A DNA stretch of 64,000 bases from Thermoflavifilum sp. (GTDB lineage Bacteria; Bacteroidota; Bacteroidia; Chitinophagales; Chitinophagaceae): NCBI GenBank assembly GCA_023511875.1, contig JAIMAQ010000001.1, positions 310,001 through 374,000 of the forward strand. Reading direction: 5' to 3'. The notes beneath the pieces were generated by a model, which did not search any database, had not been told where the DNA came from, and saw nothing but the letters and a program-made list of their open reading frames with translations. Made by a program: the position numbers and the translations under genes. The first letter of the stretch is position 1, and the number at the start of each line of letters is the position of its first letter. Below, one piece after another: positions 51,628 to 60,153 of the stretch.

Positions 51628-53478
51628 ATGCAAAAGGGTCAGATTCGTGTACACACCGAGAATATTTTTCCCATCATCAAAAAATTTTTGTATTCTGAAC
51701 ATGAAATTTTTTTGCGAGAGCTGATTAGCAATGCCGTAGATGCCACTCAAAAATTACGGGTATTGGCCAATAGCGGTGTGGTAACGGGCGAATTGGGTTC
51801 GCTCGATATCGAAGTAAAGCTGGATCCCGAACATCGTACCCTAACTATTTCTGATAGAGGTATAGGCATGACGGCCGAGGAGGTCGACCAATATATCAAT
51901 CAAGTAGCTTTCTCGAGTGCAGAAGAATTTTTGAGTAAATACAAGGGCAATGAGGCTTCGATTATTGGGCATTTTGGACTGGGATTTTATTCTGCCTTCA
52001 TGGTGAGTGAGCAGGTAGAAATTATTACTCGCTCGTATCGAGAAGATGCCCAAGCCGTGCATTGGATATGTGATGGCAGCCCAGAATATGTGTTGGAGCC
52101 TGCCGAACGTTCTTATCGGGGAACGGATGTGGTCTTGCATATCCATGAAGATAACCGTGAATTTCTCGAACCGGAGCGTATTCGACAAATTTTATTAAAA
52201 TACTGCCGTTTCTTACCGGTGCCTATTTATTTTGAAGGTAAGCAAATCAATGATACGCAACCTATCTGGGTGAAAAAGCCCACAGAATTGACCTCACAAG
52301 ACTACCAGCAGTTTTATCGGGAATTATATCCCCATCAAGAGCCTCCTTTGTTTTGGATCCATTTGCACGTGGATTTTCCATTTCATTTAAATGGAGTGTT
52401 GTATTTCCCAAAAATCACCAATGGTTTTGACCTTCAACGCAATAAAATTAGCCTCTATTGCAATCAAGTGTTTGTAACCGATGAAGTGAAAGATATTGTT
52501 CCAGAATTTCTCATGTTGCTCCACGGGGTAATAGACTCTCCCGATATTCCTTTAAATGTTAGCCGAAGCTATTTGCAGGGCGATCCTAATGTGAGAAAAA
52601 TCAACAGCCATATTACCAAAAAAGTAGCTGATAAGCTAGAAGAAATATTTAAGCAAGACCGCAAAGAGCTAGAAGAAAAATGGGAGTACATTGGTGTGTT
52701 TGTGAAATATGGGATGATGACCGATGAGAGGTTTCGCGAACGCGCACAAGCATTTCTGCTCATGCAAGATGCATTTGCTGCTTCAACCTGGTATACCCTT
52801 GCTGAATATCGGGAAAAAGCAGCGGCGCTACAGACAAATCCCGACAACAAGCTGGTGATACTCTATACAACCGATGTAGATCATCAATACAGCTATTTAC
52901 AAGCTGCTCGCGAACGTGGTTATATCGTCGTCAAGCTCCATTCATTGATTGATGCGGCTTTCATCCAGGCCATGGAAGATAAATGGGAAGATATTATATT
53001 TACTCGTGTTGATGCCGATATTCCCGAACGGCTGATTCATCGGGATGAGGCTTCACACAGTGTACTTACCGCTCAGCAAGAAGCCTTGTTAAAAGAGTTA
53101 TTGGCTAAAGAAGTGCCCAATCCAGCGTATCGAGTAGAACTCAAAGGATTATCGCCCGAGACACAGCCCATCATTGCCACACGCCCAGAAATGAATCGAC
53201 GGCTGAAAGAGATGGCGGCTATGAGCGGACAAGCCGCGAATTGGTATGGGCATGTTCCCGATGAAGTGGTGTTAACCGTTAATACCAATCATCCCATCTT
53301 TCAGCGTATTTTAGAAGAGCCAAATGAAGCCTCTCAACGCAAGATGATTCGCAACTTGGCCGATTTGGCTCTACTTTCCCAACAAATGCTCGCAGGTGAG
53401 GCTTTGAATGATTTTATACGCCGAAGTATTGAGCTCATGGGTGGCGAGCGAAAGCCTTCACTTATAGTGCAACCCTAA
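51628..53478 (+). CDS. htpG: Molecular chaperone HtpG (Hsp90)
   Basis: This is the ATP-driven chaperone dimer of the cytosol. The protein (616 aa) has the GHKL ATP site, with LRELISNAVDATQKL, DRGIGM and HFGLGFYSAFMV in the first ~130 residues. The middle domain contains NVSRSYLQGD, with its catalytic Arg, and the C-terminal dimerisation domain is complete. The Asn in ISNAVDA that binds Mg-ATP is present. It ends 9 bases before the convergent permease gene. Confidence 0.96.
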   Translation: MQKGQIRVHTENIFPIIKKFLYSEHEIFLRELISNAVDATQKLRVLANSGVVTGELGSLDIEVKLDPEHRTLTISDRGIGMTAEEVDQYINQVAFSSAEEFLSKYKGNEASIIGHFGLGFYSAFMVSEQVEIITRSYREDAQAVHWICDGSPEYVLEPAERSYRGTDVVLHIHEDNREFLEPERIRQILLKYCRFLPVPIYFEGKQINDTQPIWVKKPTELTSQDYQQFYRELYPHQEPPLFWIHLHVDFPFHLNGVLYFPKITNGFDLQRNKISLYCNQVFVTDEVKDIVPEFLMLLHGVIDSPDIPLNVSRSYLQGDPNVRKINSHITKKVADKLEEIFKQDRKELEEKWEYIGVFVKYGMMTDERFRERAQAFLLMQDAFAASTWYTLAEYREKAAALQTNPDNKLVILYTTDVDHQYSYLQAARERGYIVVKLHSLIDAAFIQAMEDKWEDIIFTRVDADIPERLIHRDEASHSVLTAQQEALLKELLAKEVPNPAYRVELKGLSPETQPIIATRPEMNRRLKEMAAMSGQAANWYGHVPDEVVLTVNTNHPIFQRILEEPNEASQRKMIRNLADLALLSQQMLAGEALNDFIRRSIELMGGERKPSLIVQP

Positions 53479-53487
53479 ACAAAACTT

Positions 53488-54765
53488 TTATTCGTAGCGC
53501 AACGCCACAATGGGATCGAGCTTGGCTGCTTTGATGGCAGGATATACTCCTGCGAGAATGCCCACCGCAGCACAAAGTAAAATGGCTACGCCAATCCAGG
53601 GCCAGGGTACAATAAAACCCGTATGTACAAGAAGGGAGATCAAGTTCCCAATGGAGATACCGAGAACAATACCTAAAGCACCTCCTATCAAGCTGATGAG
53701 AATAGATTCGTAGAGGAATTGGTTGCGAATGGTTTCTGCCGTTGCACCAAGAGCTTTATTCACTCCAATTTCTCGAGTACGTTCGGCAACAGCAACCAGC
53801 ATGATGTTCATCAACCCAATAACCGATCCCAGTAAGGTGATGATGCCCACGCCAAAAGTGAGAAATCGTACTTTTTTTAAACTTCCAAATAACATATCGG
53901 CCAGGGTATCGCTTCGTGTGATATAGAAATTATCGGCTTCGTTGAGTGCTAGATGGCGAATGATACGAAAAGTGCCTGTAGCTTCTTCGATCGCTGTATT
54001 CAATAAAGCAATCTGGGGAACCATCACGCCAATTTGAAAAGAAGAGTTAGAGTTAATCGGATATATTCTTCTCACGTTGTTAAGCGGGAGGATCACCAGA
54101 TTATCGGCACTAAAAATTCCCGTATTGCCAACCGATTTAAGAACGCCTACAACCTTATATTTTACGGTACCTATGCGAATCTCTTTGCCTATAGCAGCAT
54201 TTGGCACTGATCCAAATAATTTTGTAAGTATCTCATGTCCAATGACGGCTACATTGGCTCCGCTTTGGAGTTCGTCGTTATTTAGGTTTCGGCCAGCGTC
54301 GAAATCAAAACCATTGATGATAGCGTAATTATCATCGGCTCCCATTACGGTTACATTCGGATTTGTTTTTTTATCTTCGAAATAAGCAGTAGCCGTGCTC
54401 GATGCACGATAGGAAATGCTCACATAGGCAGGAAATTGGAATCGTTGTTTAAAGGCAATGGCTTGTTCGTAGGTAATGGGTTGATTGCGATTTGAGGTCT
54501 TCACCTTTTCTCGTTTAGAGCCTTTTTGAGCTTGTGACCCGCCTCCTCCAATGAAGATGCGCATTTCCCAACTACGGATAACAAAGCCATTGGCACCCAT
54601 TCGCGCGAAATTATCGTATATCGATGTGCGGATACTATCGATCGCCGTGATGATTCCCACCAAAGCCGTGATACCTAGCGCAATAATGGCTATTGTGAGG
54701 CCTGTTCGCAGCTTATTGCCTTTTATCGAGCGAAAAGACAAGAAAAGGCTGTCGGTAAAATACAT
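53488..54765 (-). CDS. MacB-type ABC transporter permease
   Basis: This 425-residue protein has an N-terminal helix (about residues 20-42), a ~220-residue periplasmic domain of the MacB type and a C-terminal FtsX-like three-helix bundle. The conserved AERTREIGVNKALGA loop is about residues 300-325 and GVYPAIKAAKLDPIVALRYE closes the chain. Such permeases pair with a lolD/macB-type ATPase, which is not adjacent, and drive periplasmic substrate export or mechanical release. ATG 54765 is used. A 7-of-8 -7 element (TAACTTTA, 54788-54795 minus) precedes it. Confidence 0.9.
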   Translation of the reverse strand: MYFTDSLFLSFRSIKGNKLRTGLTIAIIALGITALVGIITAIDSIRTSIYDNFARMGANGFVIRSWEMRIFIGGGGSQAQKGSKREKVKTSNRNQPITYEQAIAFKQRFQFPAYVSISYRASSTATAYFEDKKTNPNVTVMGADDNYAIINGFDFDAGRNLNNDELQSGANVAVIGHEILTKLFGSVPNAAIGKEIRIGTVKYKVVGVLKSVGNTGIFSADNLVILPLNNVRRIYPINSNSSFQIGVMVPQIALLNTAIEEATGTFRIIRHLALNEADNFYITRSDTLADMLFGSLKKVRFLTFGVGIITLLGSVIGLMNIMLVAVAERTREIGVNKALGATAETIRNQFLYESILISLIGGALGIVLGISIGNLISLLVHTGFIVPWPWIGVAILLCAAVGILAGVYPAIKAAKLDPIVALRYE

Positions 54766-54795
54766 CTTCAATGTGTTTTCTATTGAATAAAGTTA

Positions 54796-55368
54796 GAGAA
54801 AATCAATAGCATGAGAAATGAGAACGGGATAAAAGGCTCGATAAACGGATAGGCGGGATGGGTCTCAAAAAGTGCAGGTGTGTAAAATGGGTCTTAGTTA
54901 AATTTAAAAATTGCCAGGTATGAATTGCAAGAGGTCATGAAAAAAGGCTTGGAGGCATTCATAAAAGTCGAATGTGATGAACACAATGATTCTCATGGGG
55001 AGATGAGTAATGACTATAAGGCTGTAATAGCATTAAGGAAAAAATACTTAAATTAAGCATACCTCAAATCGGATGAAGAATTTTTATCTGGTCATACTCA
55101 GGATGTTACACAATCAGAAAGAAGAGAGTTAACGCTTGGCATTTAACCTTTATGTAGCATTATTAACGATCCGAGTTGCTTTTAAGATATGCCGCCATGC
55201 CTGGAAGCGTTATCAATGGATAATACCTCAAAGAAATTACGAACGCATAAAAATAAGCTGGTAGAATCAAACATGAAAATGATTAACTTTAATTTTATAT
55301 ATAAAAAACATCACACATTAATTATGATAATTATGATACACCCATTAATGAATAAATAATAAAAACTT
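54796..55368. other. AT-rich non-coding stretch with possible gene remnants
   Basis: About 570 bases without a convincing gene. One frame is open from 54898 to 55146 except for a single TAA at 55054-55056; before the stop it reads MKKGLEAFIKVECDEHND and so on (39 aa from ATG 54937), and after it AYLKSDEEFLSGHTQDVT and so on. The two pieces look protein-like and may be a decayed gene, but I recognise no family. A 56-codon frame from 55189 (MPPCLEAL) looks spurious. Base composition is clearly more AT-rich than the flanks. No tRNA, insertion-sequence ends or repeats were seen. Confidence 0.5.
54937..55146 (+). pseudogene. Possible decayed gene (one in-frame stop)
   Basis: ATG 54937 gives 39 codons to TAA 55054-55056, and the same frame continues 29 codons to TAA 55144-55146. 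Both parts are rich in Glu, Lys, Asp and Ser, as in soluble proteins. No domain is recognised. The chance of such open stretches in AT-rich DNA is not negligible. Confidence 0.2.
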
Positions 55369-56028
55369 ATGGGGTGCGATTGCAGTAAAGTAAATAAGTT
55401 AGAAAACAATTACTTAAAATCCCATTGGGATGATGTTTACACTAAGCCCAAGGAACAATTGGGGTGGTATGAAAAAGAAGCAACTCCTACCATTCAGTTA
55501 TTCGCTGCCTTAAATCTACCTAAACATGCCAATATCTTCATGGCCGGAGCTGGAACAACCACTTTTGTGGATTACCTGGTTGAGCAAGATTACACTTCTA
55601 TTTTTGTAAATGATATCAGCTCCAATGCCATACAACAATTAAAAGAGCGGCTTACGGAACATAACAGTAAAATAAATTATATCATTGACGACCTTACACA
55701 CCCCAGCAAATTAAATGATTTGCCACCCATAAATTTTTGGTATGATAGGGCGGTACTTCATTTTTTTAACGACGAAGAAGAAATTATCACTTATTTTCAT
55801 TTATTGAAAGATAAGGTTATAAGCAACGGCTATGTGCTTTTGGCTGAGTTTAATCCCAATAGTGCCGATAAGTGTAGCGGCTTGCTTGTACATAAATACA
55901 CTGCAGAAGAAATGCAGCATCGTTTAGGTAGTAATTTTAAGTTGCAACAAGCATTTAATTACGAGTATACTATGCCAAACGGGAATATCCGGCATTATAT
56001 CTATGCACTATTTCGCAGGGAGAAATAA
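55369..56028 (+). CDS. Class I SAM-dependent methyltransferase
   Basis: This 219-residue protein has the layout of a small Rossmann methyltransferase. SHWDDVYTKPKEQLGWYEKE is the family N-terminal motif; motif I reads FMAGAGTTTF (about residues 57-66), motif II has VNDISSNAI, then IDDLTH and the YDRAVLHFF strand. The N-terminus MGCDCSKVNK carries a CxC pair before the core. The substrate is unknown. Its AT-rich codon use differs from its neighbours, and it stands alone between two non-coding stretches, which suggests acquisition by transfer. No clear -7 element precedes it. Confidence 0.8.
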   Translation: MGCDCSKVNKLENNYLKSHWDDVYTKPKEQLGWYEKEATPTIQLFAALNLPKHANIFMAGAGTTTFVDYLVEQDYTSIFVNDISSNAIQQLKERLTEHNSKINYIIDDLTHPSKLNDLPPINFWYDRAVLHFFNDEEEIITYFHLLKDKVISNGYVLLAEFNPNSADKCSGLLVHKYTAEEMQHRLGSNFKLQQAFNYEYTMPNGNIRHYIYALFRREK

Positions 56029-56377
56029 CTTACTATAAACTGAAAGTATTAAATTTTATGTACCCTTTTTCTAAAAGCATGTGTTAGCAATAAAAATTAA
56101 AAGATCTCATCAAAAGAAGAATCTTCAGATAATGACATCTATTGGACTATATTGGCTATACTAGAATTTTTTGTTTCAATTTTTGGGTTGATGTCATTTA
56201 TTAAACTTTCCAAGCATAGTTTGATTTAAAATTATCCTATTCATGGCCTGTATAACTTTTGAAAACCGAGGCTTGTCATTAGATGGGAAAACCATAGAGT
56301 TTGTCCAAAATCTTAGGCAGCTTTTAAAGAGTTGAAAATAGAAGGCAGTTTAGCACGAGGATAGGAGCCTGGTAAAC
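56029..56377. other. AT-rich non-coding stretch after the methyltransferase
   Basis: About 350 bases with no supported gene. A 30-codon frame (ATG 56243, MACITFENRGLSLDGK) ends at 56335. A shifted frame at 56317-56364 reads AAFKELKIEGSLARG before a stop, and joined by a frameshift they might be a protein remnant. I recognise no family. It ends at the terminator of the TPR gene. Confidence 0.45.
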
Positions 56378-56410
56378 AAAAAACCCCTTTCAAGAGTAGA
56401 AAGGGGGTTT
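56378..56410 (-). terminator. Rho-independent terminator after the TPR gene
   Basis: On the minus strand AAACCCCCTTTC pairs with GAAAGGGGTTT (one extra C), with a 7-base loop and a TTTTTTG tail. It is 32 bases after the TPR gene stop. Confidence 0.85.
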
Positions 56411-56441
56411 GAAGTAAACTTATATAAGGGAATAAGTAGTA

Positions 56442-58256
56442 CTATCCTCCGCTCTCTTTTTTCCTTTTTTCATATTCTTTCAACCGGGCATTGTATTCAT
56501 CTAGCTTTTTGTAGTAATCCAAGATCTGCTGTGATACCGAATCATTTGGATTGAGTTTCAGGGCTTTTTGAGCGTAGGTAGTAGCTCCTTCGCGGTTTTT
56601 AGCATGCAGGTAATTCACAGCGATCTGGGAATAAATCTGCGAAGCCATCTGAGGATTGTAAGCAGCTAGTTTATCGGCGTAGCTTGTAGCTTTATCGTAG
56701 TTGTTTTGATCGAGGTAAGAAGCAGCTAAATAATAATATACTCGAGTCACCTGGTTCTGGTTTTCTGCGTTGATGGTATCTACAAGGCTTAAATATTTTT
56801 CCAATGGCTGGATGGCCAATCCTACGGGCCCTGTAGAAGCCGTATCTTTCAACATTAAAGCTTGTCCCCAATAGAAATAAGCGGTACGTTGGTTGGGTTT
56901 TTCCGGGAATTTTTGAGCCATTTCTTTGAAAACGGCTACAGCACTGTCGGGCTCACTGCCATATATGAGGCTGAAGCCATACCAGAAATAGTCGGCCACA
57001 GAGGCTTGCCCGTCGGCAATATCCAGGATTTTTTTGTAATACAAAGAAGCGCCGCGGAAATTATCTTGTTTTCTCAGTTCTTCTGCAATACTGCGTAGGG
57101 CGTTGAGATCTTTGGTAGTATCGGCCTCGATAGCTTTCGCGAAGTATACATTGGCCAATGAATCTTGATTTAGCTTCATTAAAATTTGGGCATAAGTTTG
57201 GTAATCGAATTTAGCATAGCGAGGATCTGGATTACGGGAAAAATAGGTATCCATGTATTTTTTAGCTTGATCTGCATGTCCTAAAGCTAATTCACTCACG
57301 GCGATCAACTTGTATAAACGAGTTTGGGTAACATCATTTACCTGGTTCATGATTTCATTGGCTTTGTCGATAGCTTGCTGGTATTTGGTGCTGTCGTGTT
57401 GGAGCACGCCTTGTGTATAGAGCAAATCCACCAGGTTTACCTGTGCATTCACTTTATCATCGGCCAGTTGCATGTATGTGTTAATATATTTTTCGGCCGA
57501 GTCGAGATCGCGCAGGCGATAGTATTCATAGAGATGCAGATAAGCAGGAGGATAGTTGGGATTAGCTTCGATGGCCTTATGGAAAAATTCCAAAGCGTTA
57601 TCGTATGCGTGTGCACTCAATAGCACATCGGCATATTTATCGTAGGCTTGAGCATCTTTGGGGTCGGCATAGAAAGCATTTTGATAATTAGTAGCTGCAT
57701 CACCCGTACCTCCTGGCAATTGCATCTGGGCGTCGGCCAAAGCCACATAATCATCGGCTGTAAGGGTATATTTCCGATTTTTTCGGTCGTTTTTCATTTG
57801 CAAGAACAAGCTAATAGCATATTGGTTATCGGCTTTAGGTGAGAGGGCCGTGGCTTCGAGAATAGCGCGCATCACTTCAAAATCACGACCTTTAGATGCA
57901 TCGAATGCCTGCTGAATTTTGGCTTTGGCCTCATCATATTTACCATTGAGGATATCTAAGCGGGCCATTCCTACGGTGTTTAAAGGCGAACCGGGAGCCA
58001 CTTGTAGGCCCTGTTGGAAATCCTGGCGAGCCGAATCGACTAGGTCTAATCCGAGATCAGCCAATCCCAAATAATAATATGCTCGATCGTCTTTAGGGTG
58101 AGTGGCCAAGTATTGCTGCAACTCTGTTTTGGCCGTACGAAATTTTTGATACTTCAGGTTTTGAATGGCCTCATCTACACTTTGGGCACGAGTAGCCATT
58201 CCTACAGTCAGCAAAGCCAGCATTGTGGCAAACATCAATGGTAAGCGCATCTTCAT
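56442..58256 (-). CDS. Exported tetratricopeptide-repeat protein
   Basis: This 604-residue protein has a signal peptide (about residues 1-25, ending TRAQS) and at least ten TPR-like helical pairs. Recognisable ones include DRAYYYLGLADLGLDLVDSA, YDNALEFFHKAIEANPNYPPAYLHL and REGATTYAQKALKLNPND. TPR arrays bind other proteins; this one should act in the periplasm or at the outer membrane. It lies 39 bases after the PstS-like lipoprotein gene in the same direction, so the two are probably co-expressed. It ends in a charged tail (KKESGG). Confidence 0.9.
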   Translation of the reverse strand: MKMRLPLMFATMLALLTVGMATRAQSVDEAIQNLKYQKFRTAKTELQQYLATHPKDDRAYYYLGLADLGLDLVDSARQDFQQGLQVAPGSPLNTVGMARLDILNGKYDEAKAKIQQAFDASKGRDFEVMRAILEATALSPKADNQYAISLFLQMKNDRKNRKYTLTADDYVALADAQMQLPGGTGDAATNYQNAFYADPKDAQAYDKYADVLLSAHAYDNALEFFHKAIEANPNYPPAYLHLYEYYRLRDLDSAEKYINTYMQLADDKVNAQVNLVDLLYTQGVLQHDSTKYQQAIDKANEIMNQVNDVTQTRLYKLIAVSELALGHADQAKKYMDTYFSRNPDPRYAKFDYQTYAQILMKLNQDSLANVYFAKAIEADTTKDLNALRSIAEELRKQDNFRGASLYYKKILDIADGQASVADYFWYGFSLIYGSEPDSAVAVFKEMAQKFPEKPNQRTAYFYWGQALMLKDTASTGPVGLAIQPLEKYLSLVDTINAENQNQVTRVYYYLAASYLDQNNYDKATSYADKLAAYNPQMASQIYSQIAVNYLHAKNREGATTYAQKALKLNPNDSVSQQILDYYKKLDEYNARLKEYEKRKKESGG

Positions 58257-58295
58257 GTGTGTCTGGTATTTTAGGTGTTTAAATGTTATTTATCA

Positions 58296-59210
58296 TCATT
58301 CAATAGTAGCTTCTCGAAATACAATATTCATCAACGCTGGGAACAATCGATATTTAGCAATGATAAGTTGTCCTTTATCACTTGCCAAAAAATTAACAAA
58401 TCCAGTGCCTAATCCATAATAGGGTTCTCGCAAAATAAAATAAAAAGCTCGAGTTAATGGATAACTTTTTAATGCGATATAGTATTGATATGGTTTAAAA
58501 TACCGTGTTTCTTGGGCAGTTTTAAGACCTACTACTCTAATTTTTTTTAAAAACGACAAAGCCAGTGAATCATAAGGGTCTGATACCCAACTTACGCCGA
58601 TAAATCCTATGGCATTGGGGGTAGCTGCTACGTAGTCGACTACTTGTTGTGGACCATGAGCAGCCATGGCATAGGCTGGAAGTGGTTTACCCTTGTTTAT
58701 AGAATCTAAGATGTACCTAACGGTGCTCGAATTTTGCTGGTCGAATACCAATTGCACGGGCTTGCCGTGATAATCACCAGTGGTGAGCCGACGGAGTTCA
58801 TCGACCGTCATATTGGTATCGGGATTAGCCGGGTTAACGATAACGGCAATAGCATCCCAAGCCAGAATCTTGCTCACGATAGGCTCTTTGATGCTTTGAA
58901 AATAGGCCTTTTCCTGTTCATTCAAATCACGTGTGACGATAATTAGCCGTGCACTGTCGTTCAACAAATCCTTAAAGCAATCGGCCTCAGGTTTATAGGA
59001 AGCAATGATATGCGCCTGCGGATGTTGGGTTTCAAACACCTTGATTTCTGAATCCATCAATGGCTGGTAAGATTCGTCTACACTAATATGAATTGTACCC
59101 GAGGTTAATGTATCTGTTGGGTGTTTAGCTTGTTGGTTACAAGAGCTCCATAGCAAACCCACCAGGCCAATACCCATCGAAAACCAAATCCATTTATGCC
59201 TCCATTTCAT
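58296..59210 (-). CDS. PstS-like substrate-binding lipoprotein
   Basis: This 304-residue protein has a lipoprotein signal (hydrophobic residues ~9-24, lipobox-like LLWSSC) and a periplasmic binding-protein fold of the phosphate-binding PstS group: GTIHISVDESYQPLM, the TRDLNEQEKAYFQ hinge and GFIGVSWVSDPYD. No phosphate permease genes are nearby. In related genomes I recall such proteins between exbB/exbD/tonB and a TPR gene; here the TPR gene follows but the TonB genes are missing. The ligand is unknown. ATG 59210 is used. Confidence 0.82.
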   Translation of the reverse strand: MKWRHKWIWFSMGIGLVGLLWSSCNQQAKHPTDTLTSGTIHISVDESYQPLMDSEIKVFETQHPQAHIIASYKPEADCFKDLLNDSARLIIVTRDLNEQEKAYFQSIKEPIVSKILAWDAIAVIVNPANPDTNMTVDELRRLTTGDYHGKPVQLVFDQQNSSTVRYILDSINKGKPLPAYAMAAHGPQQVVDYVAATPNAIGFIGVSWVSDPYDSLALSFLKKIRVVGLKTAQETRYFKPYQYYIALKSYPLTRAFYFILREPYYGLGTGFVNFLASDKGQLIIAKYRLFPALMNIVFREATIE

Positions 59211-59223
59211 GATCAAATTTGAT

Positions 59224-59451
59224 TTATTGATCTCTATATGAAAATATCATTTTCCAACTTTTCACTACCCGAAACAAGCCATAGACCAACACAATAGCAC
59301 CAAACACATACACTACTGTATCATCGAGTGTAAACTGTACGTGTAATTGATGATGGAAAAACAAAAACAATCCTAAGGCAATATATACCACCCCCATGAT
59401 GCCACTCACCATTGAACTTAGTTTCTTAGATTTTTGTCGGAATGACTGCAT
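59224..59451 (-). CDS. Small two-helix membrane protein
   Basis: This protein of about 75 aa has a basic N-terminus (FRQKSKKLS), a first membrane helix with MGVVYIALGLFLFF and a second with VYVFGAIVLVYGLFRVV. I do not recognise a named family. It lies 13 bases upstream of the PstS-like gene on the same strand, which suggests co-transcription. A longer GTG start at 59484 would add 11 residues; ATG 59451 is preferred. Confidence 0.65.
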   Translation of the reverse strand: MQSFRQKSKKLSSMVSGIMGVVYIALGLFLFFHHQLHVQFTLDDTVVYVFGAIVLVYGLFRVVKSWKMIFSYRDQ

Positions 59452-59494
59452 ATGAAATGGGCAATTATACAAAAAGATTTTCACTCTGCATTCT

Positions 59495-59529
59495 GGCTTT
59501 CATTCATAAGATGAAGGCCATGTTTTTTT
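59495..59529 (+). terminator. Orphan terminator-like hairpin in a divergent interval
   Basis: GGCTTTCAT (59495-59503) pairs with ATGAAGGCC (59511-59519), one pair G-U, with a 7-base loop, and is followed by TG and seven T. No plus-strand gene lies upstream of it within the last 5 kb... the nearest plus-strand gene end is at 56028, so it would end an unannotated short transcript or block read-through. Confidence 0.5.
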
Positions 59530-59570
59530 CCACAGTATCTATAAGCATGCCTTAGGGCAGAAAAACAACG

Positions 59571-59578
59571 TAACTTTG
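59571..59578 (+). promoter_or_regulatory. -7 element (TAACTTTG) for the phosphatase-hisS operon
   Basis: This is an exact TAnnTTTG match, 65 bases before the ATG at 59644. Confidence 0.55.
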
Positions 59579-59600
59579 CCGCCAGAAGTGCATTTCCGAA

Positions 59601-59620
59601 CCCATTAACAATTTAGTGGG
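59601..59620 (+). promoter_or_regulatory. Leader hairpin before the phosphatase gene
   Basis: CCCATTAA (59601-59608) pairs with TTAGTGGG (59613-59620), one G-U, loop CAAT, followed by GCGTATTTTT. It lies in the predicted 5' leader. It could attenuate or stabilise the transcript. Confidence 0.35.
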
Positions 59621-59643
59621 GCGTATTTTTAACATTGTTTTAT

Positions 59644-60153
59644 ATGCATACATCTCCTATTCGGGTGCTTGTAGTTTGCCTGGGAAATATTTGTAGGTCG
59701 CCCATGGCAGAGGGAGTTCTGAGAAAACTAGCCCATGAGTATGGTTTACCGATGGAGGTAGACTCAGCTGGCACGAGTGGTTGGCATACTGGAGAACAAC
59801 CAGATCGGAGGGCTATACGTACGGCCAGCAACCATGGTATCGATATCAGCCATCATCGTGCTCGGCCTTTTATTCAAGCCGATTTCGATCGATATGATCA
59901 TATTTTGGTGATGGATCGTGAAAACTTGCACCAGGTGCTCAAAATGGCTAGGAATGAGGCCGATCGGAAAAAAGTATCGATGTTTACCGAAGCCCTTTCT
60001 CCTCAGCAACAGGTGTCGGTACCCGATCCTTGGTTTGATGATGCTTTGTTTGAGCCGGTATTTCAACAGATATATGCGGCTGGTGAAAGCTGGTTGAAAA
60101 AATGGATGCACCAACTAGTGAGAATAGATTCTAACCATTTGTCAAATGATTAA
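59644..60153 (+). CDS. Low-molecular-weight protein-tyrosine phosphatase
   Basis: This 169-residue phosphatase has the CX5R nucleophile loop VCLGNICRSPMAEGVL (about residues 12-20), the DSAGTSGWH segment and the catalytic Asp in VPDPWFDDA near residue 130. These enzymes dephosphorylate tyrosine on proteins, often in control of capsule or polysaccharide kinases; no tyrosine kinase is adjacent. ATG 59644 is used over a TTG three codons upstream. It overlaps hisS by 8 bases, so the two are translated as a pair. Confidence 0.93.
   Translation: MHTSPIRVLVVCLGNICRSPMAEGVLRKLAHEYGLPMEVDSAGTSGWHTGEQPDRRAIRTASNHGIDISHHRARPFIQADFDRYDHILVMDRENLHQVLKMARNEADRKKVSMFTEALSPQQQVSVPDPWFDDALFEPVFQQIYAAGESWLKKWMHQLVRIDSNHLSND

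Noticed and set aside
55189-55359. 56-codon frame MPPCLEAL in the AT-rich patch
   Set aside because: The composition drifts to runs of Ile, Met, His and Lys, typical of non-coding AT-rich DNA; no recognisable domain.
54766-56441. Insertion sequence or integrated element
   Set aside because: No transposase or integrase, no terminal inverted repeats, no direct repeats and no tRNA at the edges could be found by eye.
58296-59210. Reading the PstS-like protein as a phosphate importer
   Set aside because: No pstC, pstA, pstB or phoU nearby; the neighbours are a TPR protein and a small membrane protein.
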